Numbered from the stretch's first letter, positions 8,529-19,290 are shown. The stretch: 64,000 nt of DNA from CAWBOV01 sp963790525 (GCA_963790525.1 CAWBOV010000002.1:310001-374000), one strand, 5' to 3'. Numbers and translations are program-made. The notes: generated by a model not told the origin, from the sequence alone.

Positions 8529-11500
8529 ATGCGCGCCGGTCACCGCCCGCTGCTGCTCGGCACCGCCACAGCGGCCGCCGTTCTGGTAGCACTCGTCACA
8601 CCCGGAACGGCAGGGGCTGTACCCGCCCCGTCGCCTTCGGCCTCGACAGCGACGAAGAGCGTCATCGTCCTGCTGAAGAACCAGCACACGTCGTTGCCGA
8701 ACACCAAGGCCGACCGTGCGCGCCGGATGCAGGCCCTCGGGGCCGACCAGGCGCCCGTCGTCGCCAAGGTCCGTCAGCTCGGCGCCAAGAACGTCTCGAC
8801 GTTCAAGACGATCAACGCCGTCGCCGCGGCGCTGACCCCTTCTGCCATCGACCAGCTCGAGGCAGACCCGGCTGTCGCCTCCGTCGTTCCTGACCTGCCG
8901 ATCAGCAAGCCGGCCGCGACCCTCGACCAGGTCACCAAGGCCGCCGCCGCGAGTGCCCCCGGGACGGGCTGCACCACCGACCCGGCCAAGCCGCTGCTCG
9001 AGCCCGAGGCGCTGCAGACGATGCACGTTGCCTACAACGACTCGACCGTCGGCGCGCAGAACTACACCACCGGCCAGGGCGTCACCGTCGCCTACATCGC
9101 CGACGGCGTCGACATCAACAACCCGGACTTCATGCGCAACGGCAAGTCCGTGTTCACCGACTACCAGGACTTCACCACCGAGGGGCTGGACGCGCCGTCG
9201 AGCTCGGCCGAGGCCTTCGGTGACGCCAGCTCGATCGCCGCGCAGGGCAACCAGACCTACGACATCTCCAACTGGGTCAACACCGCCCACGCGATCCCGC
9301 CCGGCTGCACGATCAAGATCCGCGGCGTGGCGCCCGGCGCCAACCTCGTCGGGCTGAAGGTCTACGGCAGCGCTCCGACCGCGCCGACCTCCCGCTTCGT
9401 CCAGGCCATCGAGTACGCCGTGAACGTGGACAACGTCGACGTCCTCAACGAGTCCTTCGGCGCCAACCCGTACCCGGACAGCATGACCGACCCGATCTCC
9501 CTCGCCGACGACGCGGCCATCGCCGCGGGCGTCACCGTGGTCTCCAGCACCGGCGACTCCGGCGAGACGAACACCATCGGATCCCCTGCCTCCTCCCCGG
9601 GCGTCATCGGCGTGGGCGCGACGACGCAGTACCGGTCCTACGCGCAGACGACGGCCAGCGGCTTCCAGCTCCCCGGAGTCAAGGGCTACACCAGCAACGA
9701 GATCTCGGCGATCTCCTCCGCCGGCTTCGCCCAGAACGGCAAGGTCCCCGACGTGGTGGCCCCGGGCGACCTCGGCTGGGCGCTCTGCACGGCCAACCCG
9801 GCCATCTACACCGATTGCACCGACGCCAACGGCAACCCGGCGAACTTCCAGGACTTCGGTGGCACCAGCCAGTCCTCGCCGTTGACGGCGGGTACCGCGG
9901 CCCTGGTCATCAGCGCCTACGAGAAGGCCCACCCGGGCGCCGGACGCCCGTCCCCGGCCCTGGTCAAGCGGATCATCACCAGCACCGCGCAGGACCTGGG
10001 TCACCCGGCCCAGCTGCAGGGTTCCGGTGAGGTCGATGCCCTCGCGGCCGTCCGGGCAGCGATGTCCGTCCCGGCCGAGGGGACGACCAAGCGCCCCGCG
10101 AGCGCCACAGGCACCGCCCTGCTCGTGGACAAGACCCAGCTCGACCTGGCCGGTAAGGCCGGCTCGACGGTCTCGGCGACCGTGCACGTCACGAACATCT
10201 CCCCGGCCACCCAGACGATCAAGACGGCGACCCGTTCGCTGACGTCGACGTCGACCCTGGCGACCGGCACGGTGAACTTCGCGGGCTCGACCCTGCCGAC
10301 CTTCGTCGACGACTTCGGGACGACACGGGCCTACACCAGCAGGATCGTCACCGTGCCGTCCGGCGCGGACCGCCTGGACGCGTCCATCACGTGGGCGAGC
10401 AGCGCCGCGATCGTGCGCGTGCTGCTGGTCAGTCCGAAGGGGATCTACACGGACTTCTCCATCCCGCAGGGCCTGGGCAACTACGCCCACGTCGACGCGC
10501 GGTACCCGGCGGCAGGGAAGTGGACGGTGTACATGTACGCCAACCCCACCTTCTCGGGGCCCGTCGGTTACCTGGTGACCTCGTCCAAGTACGGCAAGCT
10601 CGGCACGGTCAGCCCGTCCGCGACCACCATCGCGGCAGGTAAGACGGTCGCGCTGACGTACTCGGTGAAGCTCCCGGCAAACCCTGCCGACACGGCCGCC
10701 TCGATCCAGGTCACCACCGCGCTCGGCCTCACGGTCAGCGTTCCGGTGTCCCTGCGGGGGACCATCCCGACGTCCGCGGGCACGAGCGTGTTCCACGGGA
10801 CGATCACGGGCGGCAACGGACGGGACGCGGGCGGCACCGCCGTCACCAAGTCCTACTACCTCGACGTGCCCTCGGGCGCGCCGAACCTGTCGATCGGGGT
10901 GACGTTCCCCGGGCCCTTCTCGGACCCGGCCGCGATCTACAACGCGTTCCTGACCGACCCGAACGGCCAGCCGATGTCGGCCAAGGCCAACGTGCAGATC
11001 CTGGCCGACGGGTCGCTCGACACCTCCGACGCCCTGCAGATGTACGTGAACCAGCCCATCTCCGGGCGCTGGCGTCTGGTCATCGAGGCGGTCGACCCGG
11101 TCGCGGGCGACACCCTCGTGCAGCCGTTCACCGGCTACGTGTCGCTGGCTTCCGAGGCGTCCACGGTGAAGGCGACCCTGCCGAACTCCGGCAAGGTCAC
11201 GCTCAAGGCGGGCTCGACGACGCTGGTCAAGGTGAAGGTCACCAACAACGGAGTCATGCCGCTGAGCTACTTCACCGACGCGCGGTACAACTTCGCCGGT
11301 GACTACACGCTGGCCTCGCAGGTCCCGGGCGACGATCTGTCGGACGAGACCCTGCCGCTGCCGAACGTGTACGCGCAGTGGCTGGTGCCCACGCACAGCT
11401 CGTCGATCACCATGACCGGCGACGCCACCGAACCCATCCAGCTCGACGCGGGATGGAACTTCGGTGGGCCGGAGCTGCTCGGTGCCTCGACCGGCAACAA

Positions 11501-11987
11501 GTCCAGCGTCACGATCTCGGCGCCGAAGATCGCGCAGGGTCCGTGGTACGCCCAGGCCGGCCCGATCGGTCCGGGGCCGGCGCCGGACGGTTCGGTCGCC
11601 TACACCGCGAGCGTGCACACCAAGGTGTTCGACTCCTTCGTCACCTCGACCACGGGAGACTTCTGGATCAACTCGCTCATCCCGGCACCGGCGGCGGACA
11701 CGGTGTCCTCCACCAAGCCGGGGTCGGCGTCGCTGAGCTCCACGCACTGGCGCAACGCGGCCAAGGCACAGGCGACGTCAGCGGCGAAGGCCACCCCGGC
11801 ACTCGCTGCCAGCGGGCCGCTGACGCTGCAGCCGGGGCAGTCCGGATTCATCACCGTCGCGGTCAGCCCGACCGCCGCGGCCAAGGGCAAGCTGGTCACC
11901 GGCAAGCTCTTCATCGACACCTTCGAGCCCTTCCTGGGCACCGGTGACGAGGTCGTGGGTCTGCCGTACAGCTACAAGGTCGGCTGA
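8529..11987 (+). CDS. Large secreted subtilisin-fold serine protease with sedolisin-like active-site residues
   Basis: 1152 residues. The ATG at 8529 follows AGAGGAAG and starts a clear signal peptide. Residues about 43-125 form an inhibitor I9-type propeptide (KSVIVLLKNQ ... VPDLPI). Residues about 165-515 form the protease domain: VTVAYIADGVD, APGANLVGLKVYG, VLNESFG, and the nucleophile block FGGTSQSSPLTAG with Ser447. The usual S8 catalytic motifs D-T/S-G and H-G-T-H are absent. In the His region there is EAFGD (Glu228, Asp232), and the oxyanion position reads TGDSG (Asp343) instead of an Asn, as in sedolisins. The 600-residue C-terminal part is beta-rich (fibronectin/P-domain-like) and probably anchors or stabilises the enzyme. 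It is followed by a strong terminator at 12016-12043. Confidence 0.85.
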   Translation: MRAGHRPLLLGTATAAAVLVALVTPGTAGAVPAPSPSASTATKSVIVLLKNQHTSLPNTKADRARRMQALGADQAPVVAKVRQLGAKNVSTFKTINAVAAALTPSAIDQLEADPAVASVVPDLPISKPAATLDQVTKAAAASAPGTGCTTDPAKPLLEPEALQTMHVAYNDSTVGAQNYTTGQGVTVAYIADGVDINNPDFMRNGKSVFTDYQDFTTEGLDAPSSSAEAFGDASSIAAQGNQTYDISNWVNTAHAIPPGCTIKIRGVAPGANLVGLKVYGSAPTAPTSRFVQAIEYAVNVDNVDVLNESFGANPYPDSMTDPISLADDAAIAAGVTVVSSTGDSGETNTIGSPASSPGVIGVGATTQYRSYAQTTASGFQLPGVKGYTSNEISAISSAGFAQNGKVPDVVAPGDLGWALCTANPAIYTDCTDANGNPANFQDFGGTSQSSPLTAGTAALVISAYEKAHPGAGRPSPALVKRIITSTAQDLGHPAQLQGSGEVDALAAVRAAMSVPAEGTTKRPASATGTALLVDKTQLDLAGKAGSTVSATVHVTNISPATQTIKTATRSLTSTSTLATGTVNFAGSTLPTFVDDFGTTRAYTSRIVTVPSGADRLDASITWASSAAIVRVLLVSPKGIYTDFSIPQGLGNYAHVDARYPAAGKWTVYMYANPTFSGPVGYLVTSSKYGKLGTVSPSATTIAAGKTVALTYSVKLPANPADTAASIQVTTALGLTVSVPVSLRGTIPTSAGTSVFHGTITGGNGRDAGGTAVTKSYYLDVPSGAPNLSIGVTFPGPFSDPAAIYNAFLTDPNGQPMSAKANVQILADGSLDTSDALQMYVNQPISGRWRLVIEAVDPVAGDTLVQPFTGYVSLASEASTVKATLPNSGKVTLKAGSTTLVKVKVTNNGVMPLSYFTDARYNFAGDYTLASQVPGDDLSDETLPLPNVYAQWLVPTHSSSITMTGDATEPIQLDAGWNFGGPELLGASTGNKSSVTISAPKIAQGPWYAQAGPIGPGPAPDGSVAYTASVHTKVFDSFVTSTTGDFWINSLIPAPAADTVSSTKPGSASLSSTHWRNAAKAQATSAAKATPALAASGPLTLQPGQSGFITVAVSPTAAAKGKLVTGKLFIDTFEPFLGTGDEVVGLPYSYKVG

Positions 11988-12015
11988 ACCGGGCCGGCAC
12001 AGCACGGACGCATTC

Positions 12016-12043
12016 GGCCACCCCGGCACTCGCCGGGGTGGCC
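12016..12043 (+). terminator. Rho-independent terminator of the protease gene
   Basis: GGCCACCCCGGC (12016-12027) and GCCGGGGTGGCC (12032-12043) form a perfect 12-bp stem with a 4-base loop, followed by GTTTCGTTCC. The tail GTGGCCGTTTCGTTCC (12038-12053) is repeated exactly at 12072-12087, giving a duplicated 3' arm. Confidence 0.85.
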
Positions 12044-12176
12044 GTTTCGTTCCCCCCGGCCGCTCGACGGAGTGGCCGTTTCGTTCCGCCCCCCTCGTCC
12101 CCTACGATTTCGCGAGACGACACCCGCGCCGATCCGGAAGCGTTCCCGGCGCCTGCCCTCGCGAAAGGGAACGACC

Positions 12177-12932
12177 GTGCTCGGACTGCCCGAGGGCATC
12201 ACGACCTGCCTGTTCGATCTGGACGGCGTGCTGACCCAGACAGCGAAGGTGCACTGCGCGGCGTGGAAGGAGATGTTCGACGACTTCCTGCGCCGGCGTG
12301 ACGGCGCGGACTTCGTGCCCTTCGACGCCGACTCCGACTACGGCACCTACGTCGACGGCAAGCCCCGCCAGGACGGGATCCGCGACTTCCTGGCCTCGCG
12401 CGGCATCCATCTCCCCGAAGGCAGCCCGGACGATCCGCAGAGCGCGGAGACCGTCAACGGGCTCGGCAACCGCAAGAACGCCGAGGTCCTGCGTCGCATC
12501 GCCACCGACGGTGTCGAGGTCTACGAGGGATCCGTGCGCTACCTGCAGGCCGCACAGGCCGCCGGGCTGCGGCGGGTGGTCGTGTCCTCGAGCGCGAACA
12601 CCGAGCAGGTGCTGCGGGTGACGGGGCTCGATGTCTACGTCGAGGGACGTATCGACGGCGTCACCCTCCGTGAGCAGCACATCGCCGGCAAGCCCGCCCC
12701 CGATTCCTACATCGCCGGCGCCGCGCTCGTCGGCGCCACAGTCGCCCAGGCCGTCGTGTTCGAGGACGCCCTGGCCGGCGTCGAATCCGGCCGGGCCGGC
12801 AACTTCGGGTACGTGGTCGGGGTCGACCGCGTCGGGCAGGCGGCGGCCCTGAAAGCGCACGGGGCGGACATCGTCGTGCAGGATCTCGCCGAGTTGCTCG
12901 GCGACCCCACCCCTCCAGGAGCCACCTCATGA
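12177..12932 (+). CDS. Beta-phosphoglucomutase-type HAD hydrolase
   Basis: 251 residues from a GTG at 12177 preceded by GAAAGGGAA. HAD motif I is FDLDGVLTQT with nucleophile Asp14 and acid/base Asp16. Motif II is VSSSANT, motif III the Lys in GKPAPDSY, and motif IV FEDALAGVESGRAG. The cap-domain sequence DGVLTQTAKVHCAAWKEMFD and the length match the beta-phosphoglucomutase family (TIGR02009-like). The stop overlaps the start of the GH65 gene (ATGA), so the two are translationally coupled. The pair suggests phosphorolysis of an alpha-linked disaccharide to beta-glucose 1-phosphate by the GH65 enzyme and isomerisation to glucose 6-phosphate by this one. Confidence 0.88.
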   Translation: MLGLPEGITTCLFDLDGVLTQTAKVHCAAWKEMFDDFLRRRDGADFVPFDADSDYGTYVDGKPRQDGIRDFLASRGIHLPEGSPDDPQSAETVNGLGNRKNAEVLRRIATDGVEVYEGSVRYLQAAQAAGLRRVVVSSSANTEQVLRVTGLDVYVEGRIDGVTLREQHIAGKPAPDSYIAGAALVGATVAQAVVFEDALAGVESGRAGNFGYVVGVDRVGQAAALKAHGADIVVQDLAELLGDPTPPGATS

Positions 12933-15313
12933 TCGTTCAGGCGCGGTACCCCGTCGAGCCCTGGCATGTCCGCGAGCTCGACCTGAGCTTCGACACCCTC
13001 GCCCAGTCCGAATCGGTGTTCGCCCTCTCCAACGGCCACATCGGCCTGCGCGGCAACCTCGACGAGGGCGACCCCAACGGCCTCCCGGGCACCTACCTGA
13101 ACTCCTTCCACGAACGCCGGCCACTGCCCTACGCCGAGGCCGGCTACGGCTACCCCGAGGACGGGCAGACCGTCGTCAACGTCACCAACGGCAAGCTCAT
13201 CCGGATGCTCGTCGACGACGAACCCTTCGACCTGCGCTACGGCGAGTTGCGCTACCACGAGCGCGTGCTCGACCTGCGTTCCGGGCTGCTCCACCGCACG
13301 GTCGAGTGGGCCTCTCCGGCGGGGTGCTCCATCCGGGTCCGCTCGACGCGCCTGGTCTCCTTCACCCAGCGCGCGATCGTCGCGATCCACTACGAGGTCG
13401 AGGCGCTGGACGCCAAGACGCGGATCGTGCTGCAGTCCGAACTCGTCGCGAACGAGGAGGTGCCGATGCCGTCGAAGGACCCCCGCGTCGCCGCCGCGCT
13501 CGAACGCCCCCTGGAGTCCGAGGAGTACAGCTCCAGCACCACCCGCGCGGTCCTGATCCACAAGACCCGGGTCAGCCAGCTGCGGATGGCGGCAGGCATG
13601 GACCACATCGTCCACGGCGCGGACCACAACAGCGTCCACACCCACGCCGAACCCGACTGGGCCCGCACCACCATCGGCACCCAGCTCGAACCGGGAGAGA
13701 CCCTGGGCATCACCAAGTTCCTCGCCTACGGCTGGTCCAGCCAGCGCTCCATCCCCGCGATGCGCGATCAGGTCGACGCGGCCCTCTCCGGCGCGACGTA
13801 CACCGGCTGGGACGACCTCGTCGCCGAACAGCGCGCCTACCTGGACGAGTTCTGGGACGGCGCGGACGTCGAGGTCGACGGCGATCCCGCGATCCAGCAG
13901 GCGGTGCGCTTCGGGCTGTTCCACGTCCTGCAGTCCGGCGCCCGCGCCGAGCGCCGCGCGATCTCGGCGAAGGGGCTCTCCGGACCGGGCTATGACGGGC
14001 ACTCCTTCTGGGACACCGAGCTGTACGCGCTGCCCGTCCTGACCGCGACGATGCCCAAGGCCGCGGGCGACGCCCTCGCCTGGCGTCACTCGATCATGGA
14101 GCTGGCCAAGGAGCGGGCCACCACCCTCGGGCTGAAGGGTGCCGCGTTCCCGTGGCGCACCATCCAGGGCGAGGAGTGCTCGGCCTACTGGCCCGCGGGC
14201 ACCGCCGCGTTCCACATCAACGCCGATATCGCCCTCGCCGCCGTGCGCCACGTCCAGTGGACCGGCGACGAGACCTTCGACCGCGAACAGGCGCTCCCGA
14301 TCCTCGTCGAGACTGCCCGGCTCTGGATGTCGCTGGGCTACTACGGCGACGACGGCAAGTTCCACATCGACGGCGTGACCGGCCCGGACGAGTACACCGC
14401 GGTCGTCGACGACAACACCTTCACCAACCTCATGGCGGCCCGGAACCTCAACTACGCGGCCGAGACCGCCGACCGCTGGCACGATCAGGCGTCCTCGATG
14501 GACGTCACCGACGAGGAGAAGGCTGCCTGGCGAGCCGCGGCCGCGGTCATGGCGGTGCCCTTCGACGAGTCCAGGGACGTCTACGAGCAGAACCGCGGCT
14601 CGACGGCCAAGGAGGTCTGGGACTTCCAGAAGACCCTCGACGACGACGGGTACCCGCTGCTGCTGCACTCGCCGTACTTCGACATCTACCGCAAGCAGGT
14701 GGTCAAGCAGGCCGATCTGGTCCTGGCGATGCACTGGTGCGGGAACTCCTTCACGCCCGAGGAGAAGGCCAAGGCGTTCACCTACTACGAGGCGCTGACG
14801 GTGCGGGACTCGTCGCTGTCCGCGTGCTCCCAGGCGGTGCTGGCCGCCGAGGTGGGGCACCCGGACCTGGCGCACGACTACCTGACCGAGGCCGCCCTCA
14901 TGGACCTGCGGGACCTGGCCCACAACACCCGCGACGGCGTGCACATCGCGTCCCTCGCCGGTGCCTGGCTGGCGCTGGTGGCCGGGTTCGGCGGGTTGCG
15001 CGACCACAACGGCAAGCTCACCTTCGCCCCGCGCCTGCCTTCGACGCTCGATCGGCTGCTGTTCGCGGTGCGGTGGCGCAACGTCAAGGTGCGCGTCGAG
15101 ATCCAGCGCGACACCGCCACCTACTCGATCGAGAACGGCTCCGACGACACCGGCCTGCAGCTCAGCCACCACGGCGAGGAGTTCACGGTGACGGTGGGTA
15201 CGCCGGTCACGCTGCCGATCCCGGAGCTGAAACCGCTGCTGCCGAGGCCGGTGCAACCGATCGGGCGGGCGCCGGCGCGGGCGCTGTCGGAGGACGTCGA
15301 GTTCGTCCTCTGA
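12929..15313 (+). CDS. Glycoside hydrolase family 65 phosphorylase (trehalose/maltose/kojibiose type)
   Basis: 794 residues, a normal length for GH65. It has the N-terminal beta-sandwich (EPWHVRELDLSFDTLAQSES, NGHIGLRGNLDEG), a linker, an (alpha/alpha)6 barrel and a small C-terminal beta domain. The catalytic general acid is Glu488 in GVTGPDEY, equivalent to the Glu of Lactobacillus maltose phosphorylase. The barrel also shows GHSFWDTELYALPVL, AAFPWRTIQGEECSAYWPAGT and the phosphate-site region MHWCGNSFTPEEKAKAF. There is no signal peptide, so it acts in the cytoplasm. The start codon overlaps the beta-phosphoglucomutase stop. The exact disaccharide (trehalose, maltose, kojibiose or nigerose) cannot be assigned from sequence alone. 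Confidence 0.9.
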   Translation: MIVQARYPVEPWHVRELDLSFDTLAQSESVFALSNGHIGLRGNLDEGDPNGLPGTYLNSFHERRPLPYAEAGYGYPEDGQTVVNVTNGKLIRMLVDDEPFDLRYGELRYHERVLDLRSGLLHRTVEWASPAGCSIRVRSTRLVSFTQRAIVAIHYEVEALDAKTRIVLQSELVANEEVPMPSKDPRVAAALERPLESEEYSSSTTRAVLIHKTRVSQLRMAAGMDHIVHGADHNSVHTHAEPDWARTTIGTQLEPGETLGITKFLAYGWSSQRSIPAMRDQVDAALSGATYTGWDDLVAEQRAYLDEFWDGADVEVDGDPAIQQAVRFGLFHVLQSGARAERRAISAKGLSGPGYDGHSFWDTELYALPVLTATMPKAAGDALAWRHSIMELAKERATTLGLKGAAFPWRTIQGEECSAYWPAGTAAFHINADIALAAVRHVQWTGDETFDREQALPILVETARLWMSLGYYGDDGKFHIDGVTGPDEYTAVVDDNTFTNLMAARNLNYAAETADRWHDQASSMDVTDEEKAAWRAAAAVMAVPFDESRDVYEQNRGSTAKEVWDFQKTLDDDGYPLLLHSPYFDIYRKQVVKQADLVLAMHWCGNSFTPEEKAKAFTYYEALTVRDSSLSACSQAVLAAEVGHPDLAHDYLTEAALMDLRDLAHNTRDGVHIASLAGAWLALVAGFGGLRDHNGKLTFAPRLPSTLDRLLFAVRWRNVKVRVEIQRDTATYSIENGSDDTGLQLSHHGEEFTVTVGTPVTLPIPELKPLLPRPVQPIGRAPARALSEDVEFVL

Positions 15314-15328
15314 GGCACGGTTCCCGCG

Positions 15329-17725
15329 TCAGGTGCAGGTCGGCGCGACGACGCTGAGCTTGATCGGCTTCGCCAACGGCTGCACCTGGACGTTCGGGGT
15401 GGTCGAGCCGTCCTCCTTGAGCGTGAACACCACGGCGCGCGTGCCGTTCCGGGGCAGCTCGAGATCGACGGAGAAGACGGGATGGCCGTCCTGGGAGCTC
15501 GTCAGCGCGGTGGCGAGCTTGCCGTCGATCCGGACCGACGTCAGCGCGGCCCCCTTGGTCGCCAGGTAGTTGACGATCATTCGGGTGTCGCCCGGTTTGG
15601 TCGGGTAGGACGGGTGGTCCTCGCGCACGATCGCGGCGGCGGGCAGGGCTTCGCTCTGGATGTCGTTGGTCAGGGTGGCCGTCACCGTGACCGTGCGCCC
15701 GGGACCGCAGCCGTCCGTGGACCACCGCAGCCGCGTGACCAGGTAGTAGTCGATCTTGCCGCCGGTGGTGTCGGTGATGGTCAGCAGCCCCCACGGCGCC
15801 GTCGTGGCCGGGATCGCGCCGGACACCGCGAGCGGGGCCAACCGGGCTTCGATGTCCCTGTCGGCGCTCCACACCATCAGGCGCCGCTCGGAGATCGAGT
15901 GCGACATCGCGTGCAGCAACGCCACCGGGGAACCCTGTCCCGAGATCACCAACTGGTCCGCGGCCTGCGTCACCGAGAGCAGGTACGCCTCCCGGCGCGC
16001 GGCATTGCCTCCGAAGCGCAGGTACGCGCCCTTCTCCATGTTCGCGACGATGTTGTCCGCGGTGATCTGGTCCTGGCCGGTGATCGTGGCGGCACCGGTC
16101 ACCTTGAGCAGGTAGCTGAGGGCGACCGGATCGAGGGCGATCGCGCCGTCGATCTGCTGTCCCGTCTTCTGTTTCCACATCCCGGCCCAGATCTGGGCAG
16201 CGTCTGGGAAGTTCGGGCTGACCGCGGAGTTCAGGTAGGTCGACGTGGGGTTCGACGCGCCGAAGTCGGCGTCGAACTCCGGACCCAGGTCGACCCCGCT
16301 GTTGACGCCGGCCAGAGCCTCCGGCCCCAGGAAGCCGGTGAACGTCAACGTCCCGTGATCGGCGACGAGGATCCCGAACGGGCCGGGCTCACCGCCGATC
16401 CCCCGCGTCTGCGCGTTGTTCAGCAGGGCGACGAAGTAGCGCTGCGGCGTCGCGGACCCGACCATCGGGGGCACGACGCGCGCGATCGTGTCCGCCATGG
16501 ACAGCGTGCTCTGCAGCGTGGCCAGTTCGTCGAGGAGCGTGTCGCGGGCACGATCGGCCGGCGCCAACCAGGTGGACGCGGGCAGCGCCGAGACCTGCCT
16601 GACGATCCGGGACGCCGAGTCGTTGGCGGCGGCGATCGACGGCTCGATGGCGATCAGCGGCGCAGCGTCGACCCGGCCTCCCGCGAGCAGGTGGTTCGGG
16701 TCCAGCGCGGACACCGCGCCCAGCAGGGAGGGCAGGGTCGTCGAGCCGATCGTGTGGACTGCCAGGGCCGTCCCCCGGACCGTCCGCAGCGGCCGACCCA
16801 CCCACGGGATCTTGACGCCGATCCACCACGCCGGCCCCGTCGTGAGACTGTGCGCCTTCTGCGCGGTCAGGGCGAGTGATTCGGCTGTGGTCTCGGCCGC
16901 CTCGAACTGCCCGGCGAGGATCTGCTTGTGCATGATGACCAGATCGGTGCGGCTGTCGCTGAGCTGCTGACGCGCGAGCAGTCCGGTGACGGCGATCCAG
17001 CCGGCCCCGACCAGCACGGCCGCGATTCCCAGATACACCAGCCACCGCGCCCGGAACCGGGTGGTGCGCAGCGGCTCGTCGTCGCCGTCGCCGGACTCCC
17101 CGTCCTCGGCGTCGATGTCGTAGGTGCCGACGGCGCCGCTGTGGTCGTAGGTGTCCAGCTCGTGCGAGCTGCCGACCCCATCCGCGTCGTCGGCCTCATC
17201 CCGGCGGGCCAACTCGCTGCGACGGGCGAGCTCACCCGCACTGCCGGACGGCTCCGCGTCGCCGTGCGCCCCGGCATCGCCGTGCGCCTCGGCGTCGCCG
17301 CGCGCGTCCGGGTTGCCGGGCGCATCCGGGCTGCCGGGAGCGTCCGGGCTGTCGCGTGCCTTCGGGCTGTCCCGCTCGTGGCCGCTGTCCGCGGCACCCT
17401 CGCCGGAGCCGGTCGCCGCGGCGCCTCTCCCCGCGCCGCCACCTGACCGCTTGCCGGACCCGGTCCGCTTACCGGAACACCCGACGGCCGGAACCACCCG
17501 CGCGGCCGGAACCCCCGGCACGGCCGGAACCCCCGTTTCCACGCCCCGAGCCGGAGCCGCGCCCTGCGCCGGAGGCACGCTCAGGGGCAGGGGGGACGTC
17601 AGCGGGCCCGGCGCGGCGCGGCGCGGGCAGCCCGCGGCCCCAGGCGGGATCGGCGGGTTCGGGCGGCTCCGACCGGCGGATCGGAGGGTCGGGTAGGGCC
17701 CCCGGCGCAGCGTCGTCCGGGTCAT
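15329..17725 (-). CDS. DUF4012 membrane protein with low-complexity N-terminus
   Basis: Up to 798 residues; the start is uncertain because the N-terminal 220 residues are low complexity. They include Pro/Gly/Ala-rich sequence and Asp/Pro/Gly/Ala repeats of the DSPDAPG and DAEAHGD type around residues 119-160. One transmembrane helix lies at about 228-250 (VYLGIAAVLVGAGWIAVTGLL). The remaining 550 residues are exported and match the DUF4012 family: ALLNNAQTRGIGGEPGPFGIL, SAVSPNFPDAAQIWAGMW, GAIALDPVALSYLLKVTG, and late strands IDYYLVTRLRW and TVTATLTNDI. The family is common in actinobacteria, often near polysaccharide genes, and its function is unknown. The stop lies 16 bp from the convergent GH65 stop. 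Its promoter would share the 223-bp gap with gltA. Confidence 0.78.
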   Translation of the reverse strand: MTRTTLRRGPYPTLRSAGRSRPNPPIPPGAAGCPRRAAPGPLTSPLPLSVPPAQGAAPARGVETGVPAVPGVPAARVVPAVGCSGKRTGSGKRSGGGAGRGAAATGSGEGAADSGHERDSPKARDSPDAPGSPDAPGNPDARGDAEAHGDAGAHGDAEPSGSAGELARRSELARRDEADDADGVGSSHELDTYDHSGAVGTYDIDAEDGESGDGDDEPLRTTRFRARWLVYLGIAAVLVGAGWIAVTGLLARQQLSDSRTDLVIMHKQILAGQFEAAETTAESLALTAQKAHSLTTGPAWWIGVKIPWVGRPLRTVRGTALAVHTIGSTTLPSLLGAVSALDPNHLLAGGRVDAAPLIAIEPSIAAANDSASRIVRQVSALPASTWLAPADRARDTLLDELATLQSTLSMADTIARVVPPMVGSATPQRYFVALLNNAQTRGIGGEPGPFGILVADHGTLTFTGFLGPEALAGVNSGVDLGPEFDADFGASNPTSTYLNSAVSPNFPDAAQIWAGMWKQKTGQQIDGAIALDPVALSYLLKVTGAATITGQDQITADNIVANMEKGAYLRFGGNAARREAYLLSVTQAADQLVISGQGSPVALLHAMSHSISERRLMVWSADRDIEARLAPLAVSGAIPATTAPWGLLTITDTTGGKIDYYLVTRLRWSTDGCGPGRTVTVTATLTNDIQSEALPAAAIVREDHPSYPTKPGDTRMIVNYLATKGAALTSVRIDGKLATALTSSQDGHPVFSVDLELPRNGTRAVVFTLKEDGSTTPNVQVQPLAKPIKLSVVAPTCT

Positions 17726-17948
17726 CGCCCGTGGGCCCCCCGCGACCGGTCACGGTGCAGAAGCTACCTGGTTCGCAGCAGCTTCCGCGCCTGTCCGTGC
17801 CCGAATCGTTGCCCCAGGTCACCGCGAGATGACGTGATAAGGATTTCACTCGGCTACCGACCCCCCAGGGTGGGGCCGAGGAAGGTTAGTGTCGCAGCAC
17901 AGCGTGTCGCAGATACCGGCGATCACGTGGACTCCGGGAGGACCAACG

Positions 17949-19211
<1,263 letters not shown>

Positions 19212-19234
19212 AGCAGGCCACACCCCGTAGGCAG

Positions 19235-19255
19235 CCGGTCCCTCTCGCGGACCGG
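19235..19255. terminator. Hairpin between gltA and the sedolisin gene
   Basis: CCGGTCC (19235-19241) pairs with GGACCGG (19249-19255) across a 7-base loop between two convergent genes. Confidence 0.55.
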
Positions 19256-19263
19256 AGGCACCG

Positions 19264-19290
19264 CCTCAGCCGCTGACAGGGCGGCTGAGG
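19264..19290. terminator. Hairpin overlapping the sedolisin stop codon
   Basis: CCTCAGCCGC (19264-19273) and GCGGCTGAGG (19281-19290) form a perfect 10-bp stem with a 7-base loop. It covers the last codons and stop of the minus-strand sedolisin gene and could back up the gltA terminator. Confidence 0.45.

Noticed and set aside
8430..11747. A 1105-codon open frame on the minus strand opposite the large protease gene
   Set aside because: It mirrors the codons of the plus-strand protease, is Arg/Gly/Val-rich low complexity and has no domain. Long antisense frames are expected at this G+C content.
12707..15256. An 849-codon minus-strand open frame opposite the GH65 gene
   Set aside because: Antisense shadow with biased composition; the plus strand has a complete GH65 protein with its catalytic residues.
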